DNA from: Frankia torreyi
GTDB lineage: Bacteria; Actinomycetota; Actinomycetes; Frankiales; Frankiaceae
Direction of reading: 5' to 3'
DNA length: 32,706 bases
NCBI RefSeq assembly: GCF_000948395.1
Contig: NZ_JYFN01000068.1
Location: 1-32,706 of the forward strand
The notes beneath the pieces are model-generated. The model made no database searches. It was not told the origin of the DNA and saw only the letters and a list, made by a program, of their open reading frames with translations. The position numbers and the translations under genes are program-made. Of the stretch, positions 13,783-21,946 are shown one piece after another (positions within the stretch are counted from its first letter, which is position 1; every line of letters begins with the position of its first letter).

Positions 13783-15300
13783 CTATCCCGCCGCGGTGGA
13801 GTCCGCCGGGGTCTCGACGGGATACTTGGCGGGGACGGCCTCCTGCGATGCTGTCGCCCGCGTCCGCAGCGCGATGATCGCCACGAGGAGAGCTGCCCCC
13901 ACGAACACCAGCGACGCTGTGAACGCGCCGCTCATTCCTTCGAACAGCGAGTAGCGACCTACGTCGCCGGGGGCGAGGTCGGTGGGCAGATGTTCCTGGG
14001 CATGCCGGCTCGAGGACGCGAAGACGGTGACCAGGGTGCTGACCCCGAGGGAGAAGCCCACCCACTGCATCGCTTCGAGAAGGCTGGAACCCGCGCCGGA
14101 CTCCTCCGGCCGAAGGTTGGACAGGGTCACCGAACTCAGCGCGGTGAAGGCGAGTCCTGAGCCGGCACCGAACAGCAGTGTGGGACCGAGTACACCGTTG
14201 AGGTAGCTTGTGGAGAGATCGACACGGGAAAGCCAGACCATGCCGCAGAAGACCATGGCCGCGCCCACGACGACGAACACGCGAGTGCCGACCCGTTCGA
14301 GGAACTGGGCGGCGATGGTGCCACCCGTCATGATGGCGAACGCCATGGGAAGAAAGGCGAATCCGGCGCGCAGCGGCCCGAAGTCGAGGCCGTTCTGCAG
14401 AAGCTGGGTCACGAAGAAGTTCATGCCGGCCATGGTGGCGGTGAGGGCGAGCAGGTCGAAGTACCCGGCTCCCCGGCTGCGGTTCTTGAAGATTCCCAAG
14501 GGGACGATCGGCTGGTCGGCCCGTGCTTCGACCACGATGAAACCGGCCAGCAGGATGACTGCCAGGGCCAGGGTGCCCTCGGTGACCCAGTTGCTCCACC
14601 CGTCCGAGGCCGCGTGGAGCAGGCCGTAGACGAGTGACGTCATCGCCGCGACCGACAGGAACGCGCCGGGGAGGTCGAAACGCCCCGGATGGCGTTCCGC
14701 CTCGTTGATGAACAGGGGCACCAGGAGGAGGACCGCGACCGAGATCGGGACGTTGATGAACATCACCCAACGCCAGGAGGCCCACTCGGTGAGCATGCCG
14801 CCGAGAATCAGCCCCAGGGCGAGGCTGGCCGCGTATGCCCCTGACACTGCGCCGAAGGCCCGGTTGCGGGTGGGTCCTTCCTCGAAGTTCGACGTGATCA
14901 GCGCGAGGGCGTTGGGCGCCGCGAACGCCGAGGCCGCTCCCTGGGCCGCTCGGGCGGCCAGCAGCCAGCCCGAGGACGGCGCGAGGCCGCCGAGCAGGGA
15001 AGCCACGCCGAAGATTCCGAGCGCGGCCATGAAGACCCGCCGCCGACCGAGGATGTCGCCGGCGCGGCCACCGAGCAGCAGCAGGCCGCCGAAGGCGATG
15101 GTGTAGGCACTGCTGACCCAGGCCAGGCTGGACGAGGAGAAATGCAGCGCCGAGCGGATGTGCGGCAGGGCGATGTTCACGACGGTGGCGTCCAGGCCGA
15201 CGATGAACTGGCAGCACACGATGATCATCAGAGTGATCGTGGGATGGCCTGGTCTCCGGGCCCGGGGTGGACTCGACAGTACTGTTGATCCACTGGACAT
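13783..15300 (-). CDS. MFS drug:H+ antiporter, DHA2 (14-TM, EmrB/QacA type)
   Basis: 505 aa. The ATG at 15300 has GGAGAG just upstream. The protein has about 14 hydrophobic segments. It shows the DHA2 motif C region (GLDATVVNIALPHIR in TM1), the loop-2 motif A (GGRAGDILGRRR) and WRWVMFINVP after TM5. It probably exports the cluster's product or a related toxic compound from the cytoplasm using the proton gradient. It is divergent from the TetR gene 123 bp away, the usual arrangement for repressor-controlled exporters, so the shared promoter region is probably repressed until ligand accumulates. The C-terminal tail is short and polar. Confidence 0.94.
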   Translation of the reverse strand: MSSGSTVLSSPPRARRPGHPTITLMIIVCCQFIVGLDATVVNIALPHIRSALHFSSSSLAWVSSAYTIAFGGLLLLGGRAGDILGRRRVFMAALGIFGVASLLGGLAPSSGWLLAARAAQGAASAFAAPNALALITSNFEEGPTRNRAFGAVSGAYAASLALGLILGGMLTEWASWRWVMFINVPISVAVLLLVPLFINEAERHPGRFDLPGAFLSVAAMTSLVYGLLHAASDGWSNWVTEGTLALAVILLAGFIVVEARADQPIVPLGIFKNRSRGAGYFDLLALTATMAGMNFFVTQLLQNGLDFGPLRAGFAFLPMAFAIMTGGTIAAQFLERVGTRVFVVVGAAMVFCGMVWLSRVDLSTSYLNGVLGPTLLFGAGSGLAFTALSSVTLSNLRPEESGAGSSLLEAMQWVGFSLGVSTLVTVFASSSRHAQEHLPTDLAPGDVGRYSLFEGMSGAFTASLVFVGAALLVAIIALRTRATASQEAVPAKYPVETPADSTAAG

Positions 15301-15316
15301 GCTGCTCTCCGCGGGT

Positions 15317-15363
15317 CCATAGTAGCGGGTGTCAGATAGTTCTAGTGAACGGCTGCGTCTACT
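15317..15363. promoter_or_regulatory. Nested inverted repeats in the exporter/TetR divergent promoter
   Basis: ATAGTAG (15317-15323) and its exact reverse complement CTACTAT (15357-15363) flank GTTC-TAGT-GAAC (15337-15348). The outer and inner dyads are nearly concentric. The position between divergent exporter and TetR genes makes this the likely TetR operator region controlling both. Confidence 0.5.
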
Positions 15364-15423
15364 ATATCGGTGGGCGTCTGCCAGGGCAACCGGTCAGTGA
15401 CGTCTCGATAGGGAAGTTGCCCA

Positions 15424-16026
15424 GTGGCACAGTCCTCCCCAGTGGCCGCCCCGGTGCGGAGTCGCCGGCGCGGAGAGGCGCTTGAGCAGGCGATCCTCGA
15501 GGCAGCCCATCAGATCCTGCGCGAGGACGGCTACTCGAAGCTGACCATGGAAGGCGTCGCGGCCGCCGCGGGTACGGGGAAGGCGGCGCTGTACCGGCGC
15601 TGGGCCGACAAGGACACGCTGGTGACCGCGGTCCTGCAGAGCGTGCTTCCGTCTCCCCAGCAGCTCCGGTTGACGGGAGATGTTCGCGAGGACCTGCTAC
15701 TGATCATGTGCTGCATCCGGAACGCCATCGGCCTGACGAACGGGGCGGCGTTCGACATCGTGCGCCACGAGGGCCCAGGCTCGGGTGGGCTGGTGCACAA
15801 GGCGGTGGGGCAGCGGGTCCTCGATCCCTGCCGGCGCGAAATCCTGGCCGTTCTGACCCGTGGGATAGCCGAGGGCTCCGTCCGCCCGGGCACCGCGACA
15901 CCGTTGATCGCCGACGTCGGTCCAGGGATGATCATTCAGCATGTGGTGGTCGTCGGGACGGACGTCCCGGAGCCGTTCGTCGTTTCCGTCGTGGACGAGG
16001 TTCTCCTGCCACTCATCCGGGCCTGA
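15424..16026 (+). CDS. TetR-family repressor, likely controlling the adjacent exporter
   Basis: 200 aa from the GTG at 15424 (GGGAAG upstream). The N-terminal helix-turn-helix is at about residues 22-68 (AILEAAHQILREDGYSKLTM ... TGKAALYRRWADKD), the normal TetR DNA-binding domain. The C-terminal half is a helical ligand-binding domain without a recognisable specificity signature. Divergent orientation to the DHA2 exporter and the nested dyads between them argue that it represses the exporter, and itself, until it binds a small molecule, perhaps the cluster product or an intermediate. Confidence 0.92.
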   Translation: MAQSSPVAAPVRSRRRGEALEQAILEAAHQILREDGYSKLTMEGVAAAAGTGKAALYRRWADKDTLVTAVLQSVLPSPQQLRLTGDVREDLLLIMCCIRNAIGLTNGAAFDIVRHEGPGSGGLVHKAVGQRVLDPCRREILAVLTRGIAEGSVRPGTATPLIADVGPGMIIQHVVVVGTDVPEPFVVSVVDEVLLPLIRA

Positions 16027-16143
16027 CCGGCCGGCGGCAGGAGGGCTCCCCGCAGTCGGGCAGAGCCACGAACACCCTGCCCAGCAGCTTGATCCATGTC
16101 GACATCGCAGGGCTTGGGGACCTTGTCACCGAGCCGGCCCCCG

Positions 16144-16161
16144 GGCGGGCCGCCGCCCGCC
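16144..16161. terminator. Hairpin between convergent TetR and LLM genes
   Basis: GGCGGGC-CGCC-GCCCGCC gives a perfect 7-bp stem with a 4-nt loop in the 240-bp gap between converging genes. There is no U-tract. Plausible bidirectional terminator. Confidence 0.45.
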
Positions 16162-16266
16162 ACCGCGATTCCCGCTGACGTGCCGCGCACCCGGACGGGC
16201 TCAGGCCGTTGTCGGTGGCGTCCTCGCCATCGGGCGGCGCGCGGGGCCGGCCAGGTCAGACATCCG

Positions 16267-17331
16267 TCAGGCGGTCTCCGCGGCCTGGGCGACGACGGCC
16301 GGCTCCCGCGACGCGGAGCCAAGCAGCTCGGCGAACAGTTCGTACGAGCGCACCCGTTCGGCGGGGTCCTGGATCATCGTGTGCAGCATCAGCTCGTCCA
16401 GCCCAGTGGCATCGACCAGTGCCTCGAGCTGCTGCTTGAGCTGCTCGGGGCTGCCGATGAGCTGCGGCCCGAGGACCTGCTGCATCATCGTGGCCTCGTC
16501 GGATGACACCGGTACCTGGATCTCGGCCGCCATGGCCGCGCTGGGGAAGGGCCGGTTGATCCCGCGCAGGCTCAGCGCGAAGGCCACCCCCAGCGGTCCC
16601 GCGAGGAACTCCGCGTGCTCCTGGGTGTCGGCCGCGATGCCGACGGCGGCGACCACCGCGTACGGCTGTGCGAACTGGGCCGACGGGCGGAAGCTGCGCC
16701 GGTAGATGTCCAGCGAGGCCACGGTCGCTGACGGGTTGAAATGATGGGCGAAGGCGTATCCCGCGCCGAGCCGACCCGCCAGCTGAGCGCTCTCCCCGCT
16801 GGAACCGAGCACCCACACAGGTACCTCGTTCTCATCGGCGGGCAGGGCCTGGATCCCCCCGTGGCCGCTGCCGGCCTGGGCCAGACCGAAGTAGTCGAGC
16901 AGTTCCTGGAGGTGGGCGGGGAACTCCGCGGCGGCGTTCGGGCCGGTCGCGCGGCGCAGAGCGCGGGCGGTGGCCGGATCGGTGCCGGGAGCCCGACCGA
17001 TACCGAGATCGATGCGGCCGGGGTAAAGCGCCTCCAGGGTGCCGAACTGCTCGGCGACCACCAGCGGCGGGTGGTTGGGGAGCATGACCCCGCCGGAGCC
17101 GATCCGGAGTCGGCTGGTCCGTCCCGCCAGATGGCCGATCAGGATCGCGGGCGCGGTGGCGGCGACGCCCGGCTGATTGTGATGCTCCGCCACCCAGTAG
17201 CGGCGGTATCCGAGTCGCTCCACCGCGACGGCCAGATCCAGGGCACCACGAACCGATTCGGTCGCGGACGAGCCGTGCCATACAGGGACCGTGTCGAGTA
17301 CGGACAGGGGTATTCCCTGGAAATTGCTCAT
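16267..17331 (-). CDS. Luciferase-like (LLM) flavin-dependent monooxygenase
   Basis: 354 aa. The ATG at 17331 has GGAGAA 7 nt upstream. The sequence starts [11 protein letters not shown] and contains [48 protein letters not shown] and [27 protein letters not shown], the pattern of the MsnO8-type LLM group, a TIM-barrel enzyme using FMNH2 from a separate reductase. It may tailor the polyketide or oxidise a compound imported by the divergent ABC transporter; the sequence does not decide. The conserved family motifs look intact. It is not the longer SsuD alkanesulfonate monooxygenase. There is no flavin reductase in the window. Confidence 0.9.
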   Translation of the reverse strand: MSNFQGIPLSVLDTVPVWHGSSATESVRGALDLAVAVERLGYRRYWVAEHHNQPGVAATAPAILIGHLAGRTSRLRIGSGGVMLPNHPPLVVAEQFGTLEALYPGRIDLGIGRAPGTDPATARALRRATGPNAAAEFPAHLQELLDYFGLAQAGSGHGGIQALPADENEVPVWVLGSSGESAQLAGRLGAGYAFAHHFNPSATVASLDIYRRSFRPSAQFAQPYAVVAAVGIAADTQEHAEFLAGPLGVAFALSLRGINRPFPSAAMAAEIQVPVSSDEATMMQQVLGPQLIGSPEQLKQQLEALVDATGLDELMLHTMIQDPAERVRSYELFAELLGSASREPAVVAQAAETA

Positions 17332-17876
17332 TGTGGGTTCTCCGTTGTCTCATCAACAGATGTGCCGGCGCGCCGACGAGGGCACCGATGGCGGATGTGC
17401 TGCCGCCATGCCGACGTTGAATCACGAGCCAGGTCCTCGCAAGGGTATGGAGAATGACATCACTGCGCAACCAGGCAGATCAGGAGGGGGTCGGCCGGAA
17501 TCGGGAAGACTCCTGCCTGTCGAACCGGTTCGAGACGGTCGACGAGCGCGTGTCCTGCCTTGGTCGCATAGGTCAGGTGGACCGCGACCTGCGCGTTCTC
17601 TATCCGTCCCGCGGTACCGGTGTACTTGCGTAGGGGGTGTCATCCGCGCCGAGTACAGCGCCTCGGTCGGCGGCTCGTGAAGCTCGGGCGCCGTCGGCCG
17701 GGGATGGCTCCTCGCGCCCGGCGCGGGCCACGACGGGACGTGGGGCGGCGGTCTCGCCACCGCCGCCCAGCCCGATCCCTTCCGGGAACCACGCGCTCCA
17801 CTGGGATCACGTTCCGTATAAATTCTGATACATAGGGTGAGATTGGCGCGGGTACACGTACGGCTACAGAGAACAC
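17332..17876. other. 545-bp gap upstream of LLM gene and ABC operon
   Basis: Divergent promoter region. No gene is recognised; the open frames on both strands look like composition artefacts. An A+T-rich island lies at about 17810-17840 (ttccgtataaattctgatac) and may hold a promoter for the rightward operon. The LLM ribosome site is at the left edge. Confidence 0.55.
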
Positions 17877-17948
17877 ATGGTTGCATGCGGTGAGAAACCA
17901 CAATTTGCCGACGAACTTAGTGGGATCTTGCTAGATTCCGGAGGGTGA
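17877..17948 (+). CDS. Possible 23-aa leader peptide before ABC operon
   Basis: The ATG at 17877 opens a 23-codon frame (MVACGEKPQF...LLDSGG) ending TGA at 17946-17948, with a weak AGAGAA before it. It contains one Cys. Its last codons include GGAGGG, and its stop overlaps a GTG that opens a 10-codon frame (17945-17977). That frame's stop in turn overlaps the permease GTG at 17974, giving two successive GTGA junctions. The permease has no close Shine-Dalgarno, so coupled reinitiation would explain its start. Chance is possible; there is no homology support. Confidence 0.35.
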   Translation: MVACGEKPQFADELSGILLDSGG

Positions 17949-17965
17949 CTCCACTACCGACCCTC
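17941..17965 (+). promoter_or_regulatory. Hairpin that would sequester the SD-like GGAGGG
   Basis: GAGGGT (17941-17946) pairs with ACCCTC (17960-17965) across a 13-nt loop. The left arm includes the only strong Shine-Dalgarno-like sequence ahead of the permease. If it forms in mRNA it could modulate translation of the operon. Confidence 0.35.
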
Positions 17966-17973
17966 TCGATCGT

Positions 17974-18744
17974 GTGAGCAGGCGACTCGGCTCCCTCGGG
18001 CGCCGCGCTCTGGTGCCGTTCCTGCTGCTCCTCGCCTGGCAGCTTCTCGCCAGCGGGGGAGCGATCGACGAGCGGCTGTTCTCGTCACCCGCCCACACCG
18101 CTCACGCTCTGTGGATGCTGACGACGAACGGCACTCTCGCGAGCAACGTCCTCGTGTCCCTGCGGCGGTCGGCGATCGGCCTGCTTCTGGGAGTGTCCAC
18201 CGCCGTGGCGCTCGCGACCGTCTCAGGGTTGTGGCGGCTCGGGGAAGAGCTTGTGGACTCCACCATCCAGATGGTCCGTACCGTGCCCGTGTTCGCGCTG
18301 ACCTCGGTCTTCGTGGTCTGGTTCGGTCTCGGGGAGCTGTCCAAGGAGCTCCTCATCGCCATGGCCTGCTTCTTCCCGGTGTACCTGAACGTCCACGGCG
18401 GCATCCGCAACGTGGACCGCCGGCTGGTGGAGATGGCCGTCGCGATGGGCAAGGGCCGACGGCAGATCATCCGCCACGTCGTGCTGCCGGGCGCGATGCC
18501 GCAGACGCTCGTCGGGCTTCGCTACTCGTTGTCGATCTCGGTGCTCGCGCTCGTCGTCGCCGAGACGTTGAACACCACGAGCGGCCTCGGGTACCTGATG
18601 GCCAACGCCCAGCAGTACCTCGACACCGACGTCATCTTCGCCTGCGTGGTCGTGTACTGCCTGATGGGAATCACCGCGGACCTCGTCGTTCGCGTCCTGG
18701 AGTGGCGGACGCTGGCCTGGCGGACGGGAGTCGGCAACCGATGA
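17974..18744 (+). CDS. ABC transporter permease (SsuC/TauC/NrtB type)
   Basis: 256 aa from the GTG at 17974, the only usable start in frame. It is a BPD_transp_1 membrane protein with about six hydrophobic segments. The cytoplasmic EAA-type loop is visible near residues 157-180 (EMAVAMGKGRRQIIRHVVLPGAMPQTLVG), which docks with the ATPase. The family imports sulfonates, taurine, nitrate, aromatic acids or pyrimidine precursors, so the substrate is open. It is first in an operon with ATPase, lipoprotein and NTF2-like protein; the stop overlaps the ATPase start by ATGA. Confidence 0.92.
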   Translation: MSRRLGSLGRRALVPFLLLLAWQLLASGGAIDERLFSSPAHTAHALWMLTTNGTLASNVLVSLRRSAIGLLLGVSTAVALATVSGLWRLGEELVDSTIQMVRTVPVFALTSVFVVWFGLGELSKELLIAMACFFPVYLNVHGGIRNVDRRLVEMAVAMGKGRRQIIRHVVLPGAMPQTLVGLRYSLSISVLALVVAETLNTTSGLGYLMANAQQYLDTDVIFACVVVYCLMGITADLVVRVLEWRTLAWRTGVGNR

Positions 18745-19481
18745 CCTCATCGACGACGCTACGTCAGGAATCCGTGCGCGAGACGCGGGCCCCCGTCGAG
18801 GTCCGCGGCCTGCATCGCGCCTATGGCGCCCGTCAGGTGATCCGGGGCCTCGACCTGCGCGTGCAGGCGGGTGAGTTCCTGTGCCTGCTCGGCCCGAGCG
18901 GCTGCGGGAAGACGACGCTGCTGCGCACCCTGGCCGGGCTGGACGCCGCGGACGCCGGCGAGGTCGATGTGCCCACGCAGGTCGCCATCGTGTTCCAGGA
19001 GCCGCGGCTGCTGCCGTGGAAGCGGGTCGACTTCAACGTCCGGTTCGGCGTGGCGGGCACTCGCGGTGCTCGCGCGCAGGCGTTGGCCGCACTCGAGGAG
19101 GTCGGGCTCGCGGATCACGCCGACGCCTGGCCCGGGACGCTCTCGGGCGGGCAGGCGCAGCGCGTCGCGCTCGCCAGGGCGCTCGTTCGCGAGCCCCACC
19201 TGCTGCTCCTCGACGAACCGTTCGCCGCGCTCGACGCCCTCACCCGGATCCGTATGCAGGCGCTCGTCCGCGAACTCGTGGACCGCCACCGCCCGGCCAC
19301 CGTGCTCGTCACGCACGACGTCGAGGAGGCGATTCTCCTCGGCGACAGGGTGCTCGTCATGGCCGAGGGGCGCATCGTGCGGGACTCGGACACCACGGGC
19401 ATCACCCGTGACGCGGCGGACGCCGTCGCGCTCGACGTGCTGCGGCGCGACCTCCTGCGGGAGCTCGGCGTCGGCGGCTGA
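18741..19481 (+). CDS. ABC transporter ATPase (SsuB/TauB type)
   Basis: 246 aa from the ATG at 18741, which overlaps the permease stop and so should be translationally coupled. Walker A GPSGCGKTT (51-59), Q-loop at Gln86 (VFQEPRLLPW), signature LSGGQ (134-138), Walker B LLLLDEPFAALD (154-165) and H-loop THD (His192) are all intact. The PRLLPW segment is typical of nitrate/sulfonate/taurine importers. It powers uptake through the adjacent permease. All catalytic residues are present. Confidence 0.95.
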   Translation: MTSSTTLRQESVRETRAPVEVRGLHRAYGARQVIRGLDLRVQAGEFLCLLGPSGCGKTTLLRTLAGLDAADAGEVDVPTQVAIVFQEPRLLPWKRVDFNVRFGVAGTRGARAQALAALEEVGLADHADAWPGTLSGGQAQRVALARALVREPHLLLLDEPFAALDALTRIRMQALVRELVDRHRPATVLVTHDVEEAILLGDRVLVMAEGRIVRDSDTTGITRDAADAVALDVLRRDLLRELGVGG

Positions 19482-19538
19482 AGCTCGGCTGTCACCACCA
19501 ACATCCACATCAGGAACTAGCGAAACCGGAGAAGCGTG

Positions 19539-20564
19539 ATGCTCTCGGCCGCTCCCGTACGGCGAGCGATCGCCCTGGTCGGACTCGTCGCCGCGTTCGT
19601 GCTCGTCGCGGGCTGTGGGTCCAGCGGCGGGACACCGCCGTCGTCAGCCGCGGCCACAGTCCAACCGGCGCCGACGACCGATCTCGGCGGTGTCACGCTC
19701 AGAGTGGCCAACGGCGCGCCGTGGCAGTCGCAGCTGACCGCCGCCGGCCTCGCGAACACGCCATACCAGGTGAAGCCGGTCGCGGCCCCGACCGCCAAGG
19801 ACATCGCCGCGGCCTTCGCGTCGGAGCGGGCGGACGTCATCATCTTCAGCGACGTCGCGTTCGCGGGATACGCCGCCGCCGACCTGCCGGTCAGCATCGT
19901 TCATGCCATCCAGCGGCCCACGAACGTCTGCGGCGTCATCGTTCCGAAGGACTCCACGATCACCAGCATCGCGCAGCTGCGGGGCAAGACCGTCGGCAAC
20001 GGGGTCGGGCAGGCATCAGAGCTCGTCGCCATCCGCGCGTTCCAGCGCGTGGGTCTCGACTTCGGCAAGGACGTCCACCGTGTGGACCTCACGTCGCCGG
20101 CCGATGTGCAGGCCGCGTTCCTCAGCGGGCGCGTGGATGCGCTGGCCGCCTGCACACCCCCGGCCGCCTCGCTCGTTCAGGAGGGCCGCGCGCGGTGGCT
20201 CGCCAACGGCGACAACGGGCTGTGGGACGCCCATCTCTTCTGGGGCCTTTCCCACAAGGTCCTGAACGACCCGCGGAAGCTGGGCGCCGCCCTCGACTAC
20301 ATCCGACGCGTGGACCGATCGTTCGTCTGGGGCAACACCCATAACGACGAACTGGTGGCCGCGCAGGCGAAGACCCTGGGCATACCGGTCGCGCAGGCGA
20401 AGCTGGCCTACGCCGGACGGACGTACGGCATCCCGATCACAGGGCAGGTCGTCCAGAGCCTTCAGGCGACCTACGACTCGCTGGCCACCCTGGGCCGGAT
20501 ACCCGCCGACAAGAAGGTGGCCGGTCTGTTCACCGAGCGTTTCAACCCGAATCTCCAGGCCTGA
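19539..20564 (+). CDS. ABC substrate-binding lipoprotein (SsuA/NMT1-like)
   Basis: 341 aa from the ATG at 19539; GGAGAAG at 19528-19534 gives better spacing for it than for the GTG at 19536. Arg-containing N-region, hydrophobic stretch and lipobox LVAGC (Cys26) mark a lipoprotein anchored outside the membrane. The mature part has the two-lobe periplasmic-binding fold, with VANGAPWQSQLTAAG at the start and ITSIAQLRGKTVGNGVG and VDALAACTPPAASLV typical of the SsuA/TauA/NMT1 group. It captures the substrate for the preceding permease/ATPase pair, 57 nt downstream of the ATPase stop. Ligand unknown; sulfonate, aromatic acid or a thiamine-like precursor are options. Confidence 0.92.
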   Translation: MLSAAPVRRAIALVGLVAAFVLVAGCGSSGGTPPSSAAATVQPAPTTDLGGVTLRVANGAPWQSQLTAAGLANTPYQVKPVAAPTAKDIAAAFASERADVIIFSDVAFAGYAAADLPVSIVHAIQRPTNVCGVIVPKDSTITSIAQLRGKTVGNGVGQASELVAIRAFQRVGLDFGKDVHRVDLTSPADVQAAFLSGRVDALAACTPPAASLVQEGRARWLANGDNGLWDAHLFWGLSHKVLNDPRKLGAALDYIRRVDRSFVWGNTHNDELVAAQAKTLGIPVAQAKLAYAGRTYGIPITGQVVQSLQATYDSLATLGRIPADKKVAGLFTERFNPNLQA

Positions 20565-20595
20565 CGGCGACACCGACCACCAGGGAGAAGAGCTG

Positions 20596-21192
20596 ATGAC
20601 GACGCCAGCCGGTCGACACGACGACCTCGAACGCAGCCTGCGGGAACTTCTCGACAAGCAGGCCATCCGCGAGGTGTGCCTCATCTATGCGCGCGCGACC
20701 GAGCGCCGCGACGCCGAGGCCCTTGCCACCGTCTTTCACGACGACGCGATCTACGAGCATTTTCAGGCGCCCCCCGCCAGAGCCAACGGGAGCGCACGCG
20801 AGTTTGCGGACAAGATGGTGGCGGAGATGCGGGCCGCACCGATCAAGGTCAAGGGCCTGATGATCCCCAGCACGCTGGTCGAGCTGGAGGGCGACGTGGC
20901 GTTCGCCGAGTCGCTCGGGCTCAGTCTCAATCCGATGGAAATCAACGGCGAGCAGGTGACCTATCTGCGAACCCTGCGTTACCTCGATCGCTTCGAGCGT
21001 CGCGACGGAGAGTGGCGCATCGCCCATCGCATCGTTCTGCACGGGGGATACGAGCGCTTCGAGGCGGCGGCGCCGTCGCCGTTCGTGGAACACTTCGCCC
21101 CCGGGGGGCAGAGTCTCTCCCACCCCGACGACCTGCTCTACCAGATGCGGGAACGGCTGCGTCCCGAGGCCGTACCCACCGCCGGTGTCTGA
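20596..21192 (+). CDS. SnoaL/NTF2-like protein
   Basis: 198 aa. The ATG at 20596 has AGGGAGAAG about 8 nt upstream and lies 31 nt after the binding-protein stop, so it is co-transcribed. The sequence DKQAIREVCLIYARATERRDAEALATVFHDDAIYEH and DRFERRDGEWRIAHRIVLH is the SnoaL_4 pattern, a cone-shaped alpha+beta barrel. Relatives act as hydroxylases, dehydratases, isomerases or dioxygenase small subunits. Its presence in an uptake operon suggests it processes the imported compound, but a polyketide-cyclising role as in SnoaL itself is possible. Confidence 0.85.
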   Translation: MTTPAGRHDDLERSLRELLDKQAIREVCLIYARATERRDAEALATVFHDDAIYEHFQAPPARANGSAREFADKMVAEMRAAPIKVKGLMIPSTLVELEGDVAFAESLGLSLNPMEINGEQVTYLRTLRYLDRFERRDGEWRIAHRIVLHGGYERFEAAAPSPFVEHFAPGGQSLSHPDDLLYQMRERLRPEAVPTAGV

Positions 21193-21273
21193 TCGGGGAA
21201 GGTCCACCCCGACAGCCGACGTCGGCGGTCCGCACGTGGTGCCCGTCCGTCGTCACCTTGAGGAGGCCAGGCG

Positions 21274-21295
21274 GAGAGTACTCCCCGGTATTCTC
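21274..21295. promoter_or_regulatory. Imperfect palindrome abutting TetR start, likely autoregulatory operator
   Basis: GAGAGTAC-TCCCCG-GTATTCTC (7 of 8 positions match in the arms) ends five bases before the ATG at 21301. TATTCT within the right arm could be a -10 element for a leaderless transcript. Binding by the encoded TetR would block its own promoter. Confidence 0.5.
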
Positions 21296-21300
21296 TAGGC

Positions 21301-21846
21301 ATGCGCGTCGATGCCCGCCGCAACCGCGAGCGGCTGCTCACCGTTGCCGGCGTCCACTTCGCCGAGCACGGGACGGGCGCCTCGCTGGAGAACATCGCGC
21401 AGGACGCCGGCGTGGGGATCGGCACGCTCTACCGTCACTTCGAGACCCGCCAGATGCTCATCGAGGCGATGCTGCAGACCAGCTTCGAACGCCTGGTGGA
21501 ACGGGGCAACGAGCTGGCGGGCAGCTCCACCCCGGTCGACGAGTTGACGCAGTGGTCTCGATGGCTCATCGCGGCGGCGATGTCCTACCCGAACATGGCC
21601 GCGTGGACAGCCAGGATCATTCACAGTTCGGCGACGCTGGGGGCGGTGTGTGCCGAGCTCACCAGCATCACCGAGCGGTTGCTGGCACGCGCCCGCGCGG
21701 CCGGTACCGTTCGGCCCGACACCCGAGCGGATGATCTCGTGAGTCTCGTCAACGCCGTCGCCTGGGCGGCGCAGCAGCCGCCGGTAGATACCGAGCGTGC
21801 CGAGCGTCTGCTCGGCGTGCTGCTTGACGGACTACTTGCTCGTTAG
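21301..21846 (+). CDS. TetR-family repressor (second)
   Basis: 181 aa from the ATG at 21301. No Shine-Dalgarno is close to the ATG, while a TATTCT -10-like box lies 7 nt upstream, so a leaderless mRNA is plausible. The helix-turn-helix (LENIAQDAGVGIGTLYRHFETR) is canonical. The C-terminal region (about 80-181; WSRWLIAAAMSYPNMAAWTARI) resembles TetR proteins with a short SbtR-type ligand domain. It lies just downstream of the ABC/SnoaL operon and may regulate that operon and itself. A perfect hairpin follows the stop codon. Confidence 0.9.
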   Translation: MRVDARRNRERLLTVAGVHFAEHGTGASLENIAQDAGVGIGTLYRHFETRQMLIEAMLQTSFERLVERGNELAGSSTPVDELTQWSRWLIAAAMSYPNMAAWTARIIHSSATLGAVCAELTSITERLLARARAAGTVRPDTRADDLVSLVNAVAWAAQQPPVDTERAERLLGVLLDGLLAR

Positions 21847-21848
21847 CT

Positions 21849-21866
21849 CCACCGCGCCCACGGTGG
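21849..21866. terminator. Hairpin after TetR, convergent with SARP gene
   Basis: CCACCG-CGCCCA-CGGTGG forms a perfect 6-bp stem starting two bases after the TetR stop, in the 100-bp gap before the 3' end of the SARP gene on the other strand. Confidence 0.5.
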
Positions 21867-21946
21867 TCGGACTGGCCGGCGCCGGGATCGGCAGGCGCGG
21901 ACGTCACGACGGCGAGCCGGCCCCGATCCACGCCTCGCGGTGTCGG

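Noticed and set aside
13350-14206. Plus-strand open frames crossing the end of the DHA2 exporter
   Set aside because: They run into the antisense of a clear membrane protein gene and have no domains.
16267-17331. LLM enzyme as SsuD alkanesulfonate monooxygenase
   Set aside because: Shorter and with MsnO8-group motifs; the divergent Ssu-like importer alone does not prove sulfonate use.
17332-17470. Cysteine-type attenuation leader (RRH motif) upstream of the LLM gene
   Set aside because: A minus-strand frame contains QRRHGG but lacks the Cys run and overlaps the LLM start; resemblance too weak.
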